64,000 nt of DNA, from assembly GCA_965212125.1 (NCBI GenBank), contig OZ243045.1, positions 372,001 through 436,000 on the forward strand. The letters run 5' to 3'. The position numbers and the translations under genes were made by a program. This document shows positions 1 to 7,831 of this stretch, piece after piece (position 1 is the first letter of the stretch; every line of letters begins with the position of its first letter). The notes below the pieces were generated by a model, which saw only the letters and a program-made list of their open reading frames with translations, searched no databases and was not told the origin of the DNA. Source of the DNA: CAYRJD01 sp965212125. Its GTDB lineage: Bacteria > Actinomycetota > Acidimicrobiia > Acidimicrobiales > Poriferisodalaceae.

Positions 1-479
1 GAAAGACCAAAATCAAACAGCACAGCGCGGTCTTGATCCAACAAGATGTTGCCCGGCTTGATGTCGCGATGAATAACCCGTCGTTCGTGCACGTGGTCAA
101 GTGCCGCGCATATTTGCTGGATTGAACTGATGTGAGTAGTCAGATCTGGCGCCCCCCGCTGCTCGATCAGATCCCACAGGGTTACCCCCTCAATCAGTTC
201 CATTTCCATGTAGTGGGTGCCCGCGATCACACCGGCGCCGTAGACCTTCAGCACGTTGTGATGGTCCATGCGACCCATCAGCTCGTACTCCTGTTCAAAC
301 AGCGACCGAACCTCCGCACGCGCTTCGGCGAAGGGCGTCAGAACTTTTAGAGCTACCTGTTCGTCACGTGACGTTTGGGCGCGATACACATGGGCGACGG
401 TGCCACGCCCAATAGTCTCAATGATCTTGTAGGGACCGTATTGCCGCCCCGCCCAGATGTCCTGGTCTGCGTTGAACAT
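1..479 (-). CDS. Serine/threonine protein kinase, N-terminal part (cut by window edge)
   Basis: Reverse-strand reading from ATG at 479 gives a Hanks-type kinase N-lobe and the start of the C-lobe. Seen in order: the glycine loop GRGTVAHVYRA, the ATP-anchoring lysine in VALKVL, and the catalytic loop HRDIKPGNILLD followed by LFDFGL, where the magnesium-binding DFG begins. About 159 codons lie inside the window; the activation loop and any transmembrane or PASTA part fall beyond base 1. Such kinases phosphorylate cell-division, wall and regulatory proteins in actinobacteria; the target here cannot be inferred. It is transcribed divergently from queG across a 115-base gap. Confidence 0.93.
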   Translation of the reverse strand, partial: MFNADQDIWAGRQYGPYKIIETIGRGTVAHVYRAQTSRDEQVALKVLTPFAEARAEVRSLFEQEYELMGRMDHHNVLKVYGAGVIAGTHYMEMELIEGVTLWDLIEQRGAPDLTTHISSIQQICAALDHVHERRVIHRDIKPGNILLDQDRAVLFDFGL

Positions 480-594
480 AAAACTCTTTGCACCGGTACA
501 GGCAGTGCGCGCCCCTTTGCGTTTGGTTTCGTATGTTGCCAGATAATGCTTAGTACTTAAAGCATAAGCAAGCGACTAATCAGCAAGTACAGAT
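480..594. promoter_or_regulatory. Divergent intergenic region between kinase and queG
   Basis: This 115-base gap separates two divergent start codons and should hold promoters for both. It contains a short inverted repeat, ATGCTT at 546-551 and AAGCAT at 560-565, with an eight-base AT-rich loop. I cannot assign -10 or -35 boxes with confidence. Confidence 0.35.
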
Positions 595-1896
595 ATGTCT
601 AAATCCACAGCAGCAGCGAGTGCGGCCACAGCGAGTGCAGAGGAGTTGGCGCTGTGGCAGCAGTTGGAAGAGCGAGCGGCGCAGGCTGGCATTGACGCTT
701 TGGGAGTTACAGACGCGCAGCCGTTGCTGGAAGCTGCCGCAGTAATCGAGCAAGTCAAATCACGTGGATTGCATGCTGGCATGTACTTCACTTTCACCAA
801 CCCGCAACGCTCTACCACCCCGGAACTGATACTGCCGGGTGCGCGCAGTGTGATTGTTGGGGCGCGCAGCTATAGCGGGGTTGCTAGCCAGCGGACGGGT
901 GCCAGCCAACCCACCGGGTACGGCTCTGGCGCAGGCACCGGCGCGGTGGCCGCCTACGTGGTGGAAGATCAATACGGACCACTAGCGGAGTCGCTTGAAA
1001 CGCTGGCTGACATTTTGCGGTCGGCGGGCGAGCAAGCATGTGTGGTGCTTGATGACAACCGACTAGTTGATCGGGCGGTTGCCTACCGCGCCGGGCTTGG
1101 CTGGTTTGGACGCAACACCATGCTGTTGCACCCTCAGCTTGGCTCTTGGACGGTGCTGGGAGCCGTTGTCACTACTGCGGTTTTGCCGACCACTGAGCAG
1201 CAGGTGCCCGACGGGTGCGGGTCGTGTCGTCGTTGTGAGCAGGCTTGTCCGACTGGTGCGCTAAGCGCCGACCCCGATAACAAATCAGTGCTAGATGCCA
1301 ATCGTTGTCTTGCCTGGCTGTTGCAGGCTGACGGGGTGTTTCCGCGTGAGTTTCGAGTTGCGCTTGGCGACCGGCTCTATGGCTGTGACGATTGCCAGAC
1401 CGTTTGTCCGTATAACGAACCGGGCGATAGTGAACCGAGCGATAGCAAACCAAACGGGGCGAGCGAACAGGTTCAGATCAAGCCCAAGCCTGCCGAAACT
1501 AAGCCTGCCGAAACAGGGGACTGGGCGCGGCATCGAGGCGATAACGAGCTAAGCGTGCGGGGACGCAGCACGGTTGATCTCGCCAGGCTGCTGTTGCAGT
1601 CGGACGAACAGTTAATGGCGGGCTTTGGTCATTGGTATATCCCACGTCGCCAACCTGAATATTTGCGCCGCAACGCGTTGCTGGTGCTGGCCAACACCGC
1701 CACCGCGACTAACACCGCGACCGTCGCCGCCCTGAAAGTCAGCTTGGCCAATCCGTCACCCATAGTCCGCTCACATGCCGTGTGGGCAGCGACCCGGCTG
1801 AATCACACCCAGCTAATCCAAGAGGCGCTAGCAGGCGATCTTTTGGCAAACGATCCAGCAGGCATAGTTGCTGCGGAACTAGCGCCAGCGTCTTAG
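595..1896 (+). CDS. queG: Epoxyqueuosine reductase QueG
   Basis: QueG catalyses the last step of queuosine biosynthesis, reducing epoxyqueuosine to queuosine in tRNA with cobalamin and two [4Fe-4S] clusters. The 433-residue protein has the N-terminal cobalamin-binding region (DRAVAYRAGLGWFGRN), a ferredoxin-like pair of Cys motifs (CGSCRRCEQACPTGAL, first Cys at 208; CDDCQTVCPYN, first Cys at 264) and a C-terminal HEAT-like helical tail for tRNA binding. An insertion of roughly 30 residues, rich in Ser, Pro, Lys and Glu and containing short repeats (KPAET twice), follows the second cluster motif near residues 274-306. The ATG at 595 is the first in frame after the divergent gap. No other queuosine gene is present here. 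Confidence 0.93.
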   Translation: MSKSTAAASAATASAEELALWQQLEERAAQAGIDALGVTDAQPLLEAAAVIEQVKSRGLHAGMYFTFTNPQRSTTPELILPGARSVIVGARSYSGVASQRTGASQPTGYGSGAGTGAVAAYVVEDQYGPLAESLETLADILRSAGEQACVVLDDNRLVDRAVAYRAGLGWFGRNTMLLHPQLGSWTVLGAVVTTAVLPTTEQQVPDGCGSCRRCEQACPTGALSADPDNKSVLDANRCLAWLLQADGVFPREFRVALGDRLYGCDDCQTVCPYNEPGDSEPSDSKPNGASEQVQIKPKPAETKPAETGDWARHRGDNELSVRGRSTVDLARLLLQSDEQLMAGFGHWYIPRRQPEYLRRNALLVLANTATATNTATVAALKVSLANPSPIVRSHAVWAATRLNHTQLIQEALAGDLLANDPAGIVAAELAPAS

Positions 1897-1934
1897 CGGT
1901 GCGGAAACAGTCGTAGTCGTGCGGAAACATCTGC
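1895..1934. repeat. 20-base imperfect tandem duplication at queG/pimB boundary
   Basis: Two adjacent 20-base units (1895-1914 and 1915-1934) share the core GTGCGGAAACA. The first covers the end of the queG stop codon; the second carries the GTG start of the next gene. Confidence 0.75.
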
Positions 1935-3052
1935 TTGTAACTAACGATTTTCCGCCAAAAGTGGGCGGCATCCAGAACTACCTCTGGGAGCTGTGGCGAC
2001 GCCTACCGCCCGCAACCACGACCGTGCTCACGACCCCGCACAAAGCCGCAAAACAATTTGACGCCGAGCAACCAATAAAGATTTATCGCGACCGCAACCC
2101 GGTGCTGTTGCCGCATCCACGGCTGGCCGACCGCATCAAAGAGTTAGCCCGCACAACCGGCGCGGAGCTGGTGCTTTACGACCCCGCACTCCCGCTTGGT
2201 GCGATAGCCAAACGAGTCGGATTGCCGTATGGCGTGGTGCTGCACGGGGCTGAGATAACAGTCCCGGCACGACTGCCAGTACTGCGCCGCAAGCTGGCTG
2301 CGATTCTCAACGGCGCCGAACTGATCGTGTCGGCTGGCGGCTATGCCGCAGATGAGGCGACGCGTTGCGCCGGACGTGATCTGCCAATCGTGCAAGTGCC
2401 GCCAGGAGTTGATACCAAGCGTTTCGTTCCACTGACGGCAGACGCCATCGCCGCGGCTCGCAAACGCCACGGCTTGCAGGCGACTGCGCCGCTAATAGTT
2501 GGGACCAGCCGCTTGGTGCCGCGTAAAGGGTTTGATGATCTGATCAAGGCTGTCGCACTGCTGCGTCGCCGCACCGAGACCGCCAACGTTCAGCTAGCAA
2601 TTGCCGGCGCTGGCCGAGACGCTCGTCGACTGGCTGGGCTTGCACGTAAACAGCAAACGCCCGTCAAGTTTCTTGGCCGAGTCGCTGAAGCGGAACTGCC
2701 AGCGGTCATGGGCATGGGCGATGTGTTTGCGATGCCGTGCCGCAACCGCTGGGGAGGTCTGGAGCAGGAGGGTTTTGGAATCGTGTTTCTAGAAGCGGCC
2801 GCAGCCGGAGTTTGCGCGGTGGCAGGTCGCTCTGGTGGCAGCCATGAAGCGGTTGAACATGGCGTGACTGGGCTAGTGCTTGGCCGTGGCGCGGGCGCGG
2901 ATCAGATCGCTAGCGCACTTGCAGACTTGCTTGCGGATGAGGCGCGCCGACAGGTCATGGCTGCCGCGGCACGTCAGCGCGCCGAAAGCCAGTTTGATTA
3001 TGACTTCCTCGCGGGCATCCTTGCTGCCAAACTTGATGCAGCATCCGGTTAG
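1919..3052 (+). CDS. pimB: GT4 mannosyltransferase, PimB-like
   Basis: A 377-residue GT-B fold glycosyltransferase of family 4. The opening LLVTNDFPPKVGGIQNYLWE and the donor-site segments SRLVPRKGF, GMGDVFAMPCRNRWGG and EGFGIVFLEAAAAGV match mycobacterial PimB' (Rv2188c), which adds the second mannose from GDP-mannose to PIM1 in phosphatidylinositol mannoside synthesis. The EX7E-type catalytic motif is in EGFGIVFLE. The protein should act at the cytoplasmic face of the membrane. The GTG start at 1919 is 22 bases after the queG stop and lies in a tandem duplication. The exact acceptor is inferred from family resemblance only. Confidence 0.82.
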   Translation: MRKHLLVTNDFPPKVGGIQNYLWELWRRLPPATTTVLTTPHKAAKQFDAEQPIKIYRDRNPVLLPHPRLADRIKELARTTGAELVLYDPALPLGAIAKRVGLPYGVVLHGAEITVPARLPVLRRKLAAILNGAELIVSAGGYAADEATRCAGRDLPIVQVPPGVDTKRFVPLTADAIAAARKRHGLQATAPLIVGTSRLVPRKGFDDLIKAVALLRRRTETANVQLAIAGAGRDARRLAGLARKQQTPVKFLGRVAEAELPAVMGMGDVFAMPCRNRWGGLEQEGFGIVFLEAAAAGVCAVAGRSGGSHEAVEHGVTGLVLGRGAGADQIASALADLLADEARRQVMAAAARQRAESQFDYDFLAGILAAKLDAASG

Positions 3053-3140
3053 CGGTGGGTGCTTGCGCATTAGCGGTGCTTGCGCTTACCCGCTGGGCGC
3101 GACACCCTGTAAGACGCGGCATCCTGTAAACCTGTAAAGA
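3049..3140. repeat. Short imperfect repeats downstream of pimB
   Basis: The sequence TTAGCGGT followed by GCTTGCGC occurs twice (about 3049-3086), starting inside the pimB stop codon. A second small family ending in CCTGTAA occurs three times (about 3100-3137) before the next ribosome-binding site, GAAGG, at about 3144. Confidence 0.6.
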
Positions 3141-3154
3141 AATGAAGGCCAAAC

Positions 3155-3610
3155 ATGATTGACGAGATGACAGTCACCCGGCTGGTTTTTGCATCACCGC
3201 AGCAGTGTCACGATCTTGTAGCCGACATTGACAACTACCCAAGCTGGGCATCTGGCCTGACTGAGGTAAACGTGCTTGAACGTGACGAGCAGGGCCGCGC
3301 ATCTGAGGTTGCATTTCGGGCAGGCGCCTTTGAGCGCACCACCCGCTACACGCTGGCGTATGACTACTCGCAGGCACCAAGCCGTATCGCCTGGAGCCTT
3401 GTGTCCGGCGACATCGTCAAGCGGCTTGATGGCTACTACGAATTTGCGGAAGCGCCCGACCACGAAGGAGCGACAATGCTGACCTATCGGCTGGCGCTGG
3501 AGCTCGCTATTCCGCTGCCGGGTTTTATCAAACGCCGGGCGGAGTCACGTATAGCGCACGCCGCCATCGACGACCTGCAGCAGCAGCTGGAGTCAGAGCC
3601 AGCCAAGTAG
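3155..3610 (+). CDS. SRPBCC/polyketide-cyclase-like lipid-binding protein
   Basis: A 151-residue single-domain protein with the helix-grip pattern of the SRPBCC (START-like, polyketide cyclase/COQ10) superfamily: an N-terminal strand (DEMTVTRLVFAS), a helix with YPSWASGLTEVNVLERDEQGR, then alternating strands and a long C-terminal helix ending in a Gln/Glu-rich tail. Actinobacteria carry many such proteins, and they usually bind a lipid or other hydrophobic ligand. Neither ligand nor reaction can be told. ATG at 3155 follows a GAAGG ribosome-binding site. It lies between pimB and an aminotransferase in the same direction. Confidence 0.8.
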   Translation: MIDEMTVTRLVFASPQQCHDLVADIDNYPSWASGLTEVNVLERDEQGRASEVAFRAGAFERTTRYTLAYDYSQAPSRIAWSLVSGDIVKRLDGYYEFAEAPDHEGATMLTYRLALELAIPLPGFIKRRAESRIAHAAIDDLQQQLESEPAK

Positions 3611-3670
3611 AGCCGGCCAAGTAGCACCACCCAGTAGCACCACCAAGTAGAACCAGCCCAGTAGAGACGC
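3601..3670. repeat. Array of five 13-14 base units each carrying TAG
   Basis: Beginning at the stop codon of the SRPBCC gene, TAG recurs at 3608, 3622, 3635, 3648 and 3662 in units resembling CCAAGTAGCACCAC. The five TAGs cover all three reading frames. The array fills the whole gap to the next gene. Confidence 0.85.
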
Positions 3671-3675
3671 CCGCG

Positions 3676-4860
3676 TTGGAATTTCGCCGCATCAATCAAC
3701 TACCGCCGTATGTCTTCACGATCATTGACGGACTGAAAGCGCAACGCCGGCGCGCGGGCGAAGACGTAATCGATCTCGGCTTCGGCAACCCTGATATCGC
3801 ATCGTCACCCACGGCCGTTGAAAAGCTGATTGAGGCCGCCCAAAATCCTCGCAACCACCGTTACTCCGCTAGTCGTGGGCTGCCGAAGTTGCGGGCTGCG
3901 GTTAGCGATTTGTATCAACGCAACTGGGGCGTGCAGCTTGACCCGGACACCGAAGTAATCAACACCATCGGCGCCAAGGAAGGCCTTTCACATTTGATGT
4001 GGACGCTGCTTGAGCCCGGCGATGCGTGCCTGGTGCCCACTCCCACCTATCCGATCCACGTTTACGGCCCACTGCTTACGGGCGCATCGGTGCGTGAGGT
4101 TCCCCTTGGCACCGGGCAGGATTTTATTGACAACTTGGTTGAGCGATTTGAATACTCCTGGCCGCGGCCGCGCGTAATAGTGCTGTCGTTTCCGCACAAC
4201 CCAACCACCACTTGCGTTGATCTTGAGTTCATGCAGCGCATCGTTGATTTCGCACGCGACCGTGAGGTGCTGCTGATACACGACTTCGCCTACGCCGACT
4301 TGGGCTATGACGGGTACTCCCCGCCGTCGATTCTGCAAGCCGAAGGAGCCAAGGAAGTGGCGGTTGAGCTCTACAGCCTCACCAAGTCGTTTTCCATGGC
4401 TGGCTGGCGTGTCGCTTTTTGCGTCGGTAATCCCGAAGCGATTGCCGCCTTGGCGAAGCTGAAGAGCTACCTCGACTACGGCACATTTCAGCCGGTGCAG
4501 ATAGCGGCGACGGTGGCTATGAATGAAGATCACACCTACCCGAAGGTGGTCAGAGAGCAGTACCTGACCAGGCGGGACACCTTGGTGCGTGGGCTGAACC
4601 GCATCGGCTGGCCGGTGGAGGCGCCTAAGGGCACGATGTTTTTGTGGGCGCCCATTCCGGAGGCCTATGCGGCGGACGGCTCAATCGAGTTCTGCAAGTT
4701 GGCTGTGAACGAAGCCAACGTCGCGCTGTCGCCGGGCATCGGATTCGGTCCGGGCGGAGAAGGTTTCGTTCGCTTTGCCTTGGTGGAAAACGAACATCGG
4801 ATTCGTCAGGCGGTCAGCCAGCTACGTGAAGGGCTAGAGCGGCTCGACCCAATTGCGTGA
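3676..4860 (+). CDS. PLP-dependent class I/II aminotransferase (AlaC-like)
   Basis: A 394-residue fold-type I aminotransferase. It opens with FRRINQLPPYVF and has VIDLGFGNPDIASSP and the Schiff-base lysine in SLTKSFSMAGWRVAF (Lys237). This N-terminal signature is typical of the AlaC/alanine transaminase and LL-diaminopimelate aminotransferase-like group, which moves amino groups between glutamate/2-oxoglutarate and alanine/pyruvate. Substrate is inferred from family only. The start is TTG at 3676, directly after the TAG array. The last 27 bases overlap the end of the convergent glycerol kinase gene. Confidence 0.85.
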   Translation: MEFRRINQLPPYVFTIIDGLKAQRRRAGEDVIDLGFGNPDIASSPTAVEKLIEAAQNPRNHRYSASRGLPKLRAAVSDLYQRNWGVQLDPDTEVINTIGAKEGLSHLMWTLLEPGDACLVPTPTYPIHVYGPLLTGASVREVPLGTGQDFIDNLVERFEYSWPRPRVIVLSFPHNPTTTCVDLEFMQRIVDFARDREVLLIHDFAYADLGYDGYSPPSILQAEGAKEVAVELYSLTKSFSMAGWRVAFCVGNPEAIAALAKLKSYLDYGTFQPVQIAATVAMNEDHTYPKVVREQYLTRRDTLVRGLNRIGWPVEAPKGTMFLWAPIPEAYAADGSIEFCKLAVNEANVALSPGIGFGPGGEGFVRFALVENEHRIRQAVSQLREGLERLDPIA

Positions 4861-6390
4861 CCGTTCCACCGCCCGCAGCCAGGTTTCGTTTAAGACATCG
4901 GCACCCGCGCGAGCTGCCGGGTCTGGCTCAAAGGCGCGGTCAAGCTGCCAGGCCTGACGCAGCTCAGCGGTTGACGACCAAACGCCGCTCGCCAAGCCCG
5001 CCATCATGGCTGCGCCCATCGCAGTGGTTTGCGCGTTCTTAGGGCGGCTAACCGTCACGCCCAGCTGATCGGCTTGTAGCTGCAGCAGCAAATCCATGGC
5101 CGCTGCGCCGCCGTCGGCTCGCAGCGACGCAATCGGGTGACCCGCAGCCGACCGCATCAGATCAACCACTGCGCGCACCTGCAAAGCGATTGACTCCACT
5201 ACCGCACGAGCAATTTGCGCTCGCCCGGAGCCACGCGTCAGCCCGATCAGCGTTGCGCGTGCGTTCGGGTCCCACCAAGGGCTACCCAATCCGGCAAAGG
5301 CCGGCACAAAAAACACGCCCCCGTTATCGGGCACAGACTCGGCCAGCGGTCCGACTTCGGCGGCTTCGGAAATGATGCCTAGCTCGTCGCGCAGCCATTG
5401 AATCGCCGCGCCGGTCGCAAAGATTGCTCCTTCCAGGGCGTAGACGGGTGTTTCGTCGCGGCTCACCGCCCGGGTGGTTAGCAATCCCTCGGTCGCAGCC
5501 GGGTAGTCGGTGCCGACGTTCATCAGCACGAAAGATCCGGTCCCATACGTTGCCTTGGTTTCGCCGGGCTCAAAGCAGCCCTGGCCGAACAAGGCAGATT
5601 GTTGATCGCCCGCCACACCGCTGATCGCAATGCCAGATCCCAACGCGGTGGTGTCGCCGGTGAGCGCTATCTGGCTGGCCGAGGGCAGCGCCTCTGGCAA
5701 GCACTGCCGTGGAACGCTTAGCAGGTCGCAAAGCTCTTCGTCCCAGCCGGAGTTGGAAGAGCCGGAGCTGAGCGAGCCGGAGCTGGGCGAGGCGGGCGCG
5801 CCGATCCCGAACAACATCGTGCGTGAAGCGTTGGTGTAGTCGGTTAGGTGCGCCGGCGCTGCCGGGGAGGCTGCTGAGCTAGTTGCGGTCAGGTTCCAAA
5901 GCAGCCAGCTATCAATCGTGCCTAGCACCAGATCAGCCGCATCCGGCATTTCAACGTTGCGCATTAGCCATTCCAGCTTGGTGGCGCTGAAGTAAGGGTC
6001 GATCAGCAATCCGGTGCGCTGCCTGACCGCGTCTTGCCAGCCTTGCTCAATCAGCTCGCGGCAACGCTCGGTTGTGCGGATGTCTTGCCAGACGATTGCG
6101 CGACAAATCGGCTGGCCCGTTGAGCGTCGCCAAGCCACCACCGTCTCGCGCTGATTGGTGATACCCACACAGGCAACCGTTTGACCTAGTTCCTCAAGCT
6201 GAGCACAAAGCTCAGACAAAGTGGCAACCACCGCTTCCCAGATCTCATTCGGGTCGTGCTCAACCCAGCCCGGCTGAGGGAAATATTGCGGGAACTCACG
6301 GTAGGAGTAGCTGACTTCACTGCCGGTTTCATCCACGGCCATGGAGCGCACGCCGGTGGTTCCGGCGTCAATTGACACAACGACCGCCAC
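4834..6390 (-). CDS. glpK: Glycerol kinase
   Basis: Phosphorylates glycerol to sn-glycerol 3-phosphate with ATP. From the GTG at 6390 it gives 518 residues beginning VAVVVSIDAGTTG, the FGGY phosphate-binding loop. Other family segments are PQPGWVEHDPNEIW, GITNQRET, TDYTNASRTMLF, GVAGDQQSALFGQ and RADGGAAAMD. An open frame extends to 6528 but would run into the divergent trkA gene and lacks conservation, so 6390 is preferred; TTG at 6396 is also possible. Two loops are expanded by low-complexity sequence: one Ala/Ser/Pro-rich stretch before TDYTNAS and one Ser/Gly-rich stretch between MLFGIGA and WDEEL, the latter encoded by imperfect short repeats near 5745-5795. No glpF or glpD is adjacent. 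Confidence 0.93.
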   Translation of the reverse strand: MAVVVSIDAGTTGVRSMAVDETGSEVSYSYREFPQYFPQPGWVEHDPNEIWEAVVATLSELCAQLEELGQTVACVGITNQRETVVAWRRSTGQPICRAIVWQDIRTTERCRELIEQGWQDAVRQRTGLLIDPYFSATKLEWLMRNVEMPDAADLVLGTIDSWLLWNLTATSSAASPAAPAHLTDYTNASRTMLFGIGAPASPSSGSLSSGSSNSGWDEELCDLLSVPRQCLPEALPSASQIALTGDTTALGSGIAISGVAGDQQSALFGQGCFEPGETKATYGTGSFVLMNVGTDYPAATEGLLTTRAVSRDETPVYALEGAIFATGAAIQWLRDELGIISEAAEVGPLAESVPDNGGVFFVPAFAGLGSPWWDPNARATLIGLTRGSGRAQIARAVVESIALQVRAVVDLMRSAAGHPIASLRADGGAAAMDLLLQLQADQLGVTVSRPKNAQTTAMGAAMMAGLASGVWSSTAELRQAWQLDRAFEPDPAARAGADVLNETWLRAVERSRNWVEPL

Positions 6391-6490
6391 GCCCAAACCG
6401 TAGCCGCGAGTGCCCGTAGTACCGCGTCCGCGGATGCATCTAACGCACAATTTCACGCGTAACCAGCCGCTGCGCTCTACCCTGCGACTA
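6391..6490. promoter_or_regulatory. Divergent promoter region glpK / trkA
   Basis: One hundred bases lie between the GTG of glpK and the GTG of trkA and must carry the promoters of both. No clear operator or Shine-Dalgarno sequence is visible for either gene, so leaderless transcripts are possible. Confidence 0.35.
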
Positions 6491-7831
6491 GTGAGAATCC
6501 TCGTAGTAGGCGCGGGCGAGGTGGGCACCTACGTAGCAGGACGCCTTAGCCGTGAGGGCCACGACATCGTGGTTGTTGATTCCAATCTGCGAGCTTTGGC
6601 GAGCGTGAGGGAGCAACACGACGTGCTGACGGTGCACGGCAGCGCCAGCAATCCCAAGGTCATGCAAGAAGCTGGCCTTGACAAGGTTGACCTGCTTGTA
6701 GCGGTTACCGACATTGACGAGGTGAATCTGATCGCTTGCTTGCAAGCCAAGCAGGCCGGCGTTGAATCAACCGTGGCGCGTATTGAAGACAGCGAACTGC
6801 GGGGCCGGGAAGGTTTGGCAATACGCGAAGCCGTCGGAGCGGACCTGGTGCTTGACCCGGACGGGCAAACCGCTGAGTCCATTCATGAGCTATTGGTGTA
6901 CAAGGGCGCCAGTGAGATATATGAGCTAGCCGGTGGCGAGGTTCTGGTAGTCGGCGCGCGCCTGGCTGAGGACGCGTCTTTGGTGGGCCGAAAGATGAGC
7001 GACATCGGCGTTGACTACGAACCCGACTGGGATTTCATATTTGGCGCGCTAACACGTGGCGGCGAAACCACCATCATGCGCCGCGACGAAACCCTGCAAG
7101 CCAACGATTTGTTGCGAGTGGTTTGCCGTCGGCGTGGCCGTGCCGAACTTATGAGAATCATGGGCTTGCATCGCACAACGCTGCGACGCGTGATGCTTTT
7201 GGGCGGCGGTCGCACCTCCGAACGGCTAGCGACGCTGCTGACAGAGCGCGGCACAGAGGTGGTGTTGCTTGAAATTGACGAAGAACACAGCAGGGTGCTG
7301 TCTGACCGCCATCGTCACGTGCTTGTGCAGCAAGGCGACATCACCGACATAGACGTGCTAAAGGGCGAAGACATCGGCAGCTATGACGCGGTGGTTGCGG
7401 CGACCGGTGAAGATGACGCAAATGTTTTGGCGTGCCTGTTTGCAAAATCTGAAGGGGCGGGGGAGACGGTCGCAGTTGTGCATCGGCTTTCTTTGTTGCC
7501 TCTGCTTAAGCAGGTCGGCATTGACGCGGCGATGTCGCCTCGCACGGCCAGCGCTAACGGAGTGCTGCAACTAGTGCGCGGCGACGTTGCTTCGGTGGGG
7601 ACGTTTCTAGAGGGCGATGTAGAGGTGCTTGAGCTTGAGGTTGCGCCCGATAGCCAGGCCGACTGCACGCAGGTGCGCGATCTGCATCTGACCGGGGTGC
7701 TGTTGGCGGCCATTGTGCGTGACGGCAACGCGCGCATAGCTCGCGGCCATAGCGAGCTGCGCGCACGCGACAACGTGGTGATTTTTGTAACTCCCCAACA
7801 AATTGATGAGGTCAAGAGAGCTTTCGCTTGA
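6491..7831 (+). CDS. trkA: Trk potassium uptake regulatory subunit TrkA
   Basis: A cytoplasmic 446-residue protein with two RCK units, each an NAD-binding Rossmann half (RILVVGAGEVGTYVA at the start; VMLLGGGRTSERLA near residue 235) followed by a TrkA-C domain. It gates the TrkH channel in response to bound nucleotide. The GTG at 6491 sits just before RILVVGAGEVG; an in-frame extension to 6410 would overlap the promoter region and adds no conserved sequence. Its stop overlaps the TTG start of the first trkH, and a second trkH follows, so the three form one operon. Confidence 0.92.
   Translation: MRILVVGAGEVGTYVAGRLSREGHDIVVVDSNLRALASVREQHDVLTVHGSASNPKVMQEAGLDKVDLLVAVTDIDEVNLIACLQAKQAGVESTVARIEDSELRGREGLAIREAVGADLVLDPDGQTAESIHELLVYKGASEIYELAGGEVLVVGARLAEDASLVGRKMSDIGVDYEPDWDFIFGALTRGGETTIMRRDETLQANDLLRVVCRRRGRAELMRIMGLHRTTLRRVMLLGGGRTSERLATLLTERGTEVVLLEIDEEHSRVLSDRHRHVLVQQGDITDIDVLKGEDIGSYDAVVAATGEDDANVLACLFAKSEGAGETVAVVHRLSLLPLLKQVGIDAAMSPRTASANGVLQLVRGDVASVGTFLEGDVEVLELEVAPDSQADCTQVRDLHLTGVLLAAIVRDGNARIARGHSELRARDNVVIFVTPQQIDEVKRAFA

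Noticed and set aside
3988..4533. Long reverse-strand open frame inside the aminotransferase gene
   Set aside because: It is a shadow of the plus-strand gene: low-complexity translation, no domain and no ribosome-binding site.
6391..6528. A longer glycerol kinase N-terminus (46 extra residues)
   Set aside because: The extension crosses the divergent trkA start and has no resemblance to GlpK; the conserved protein begins at GTG 6390.
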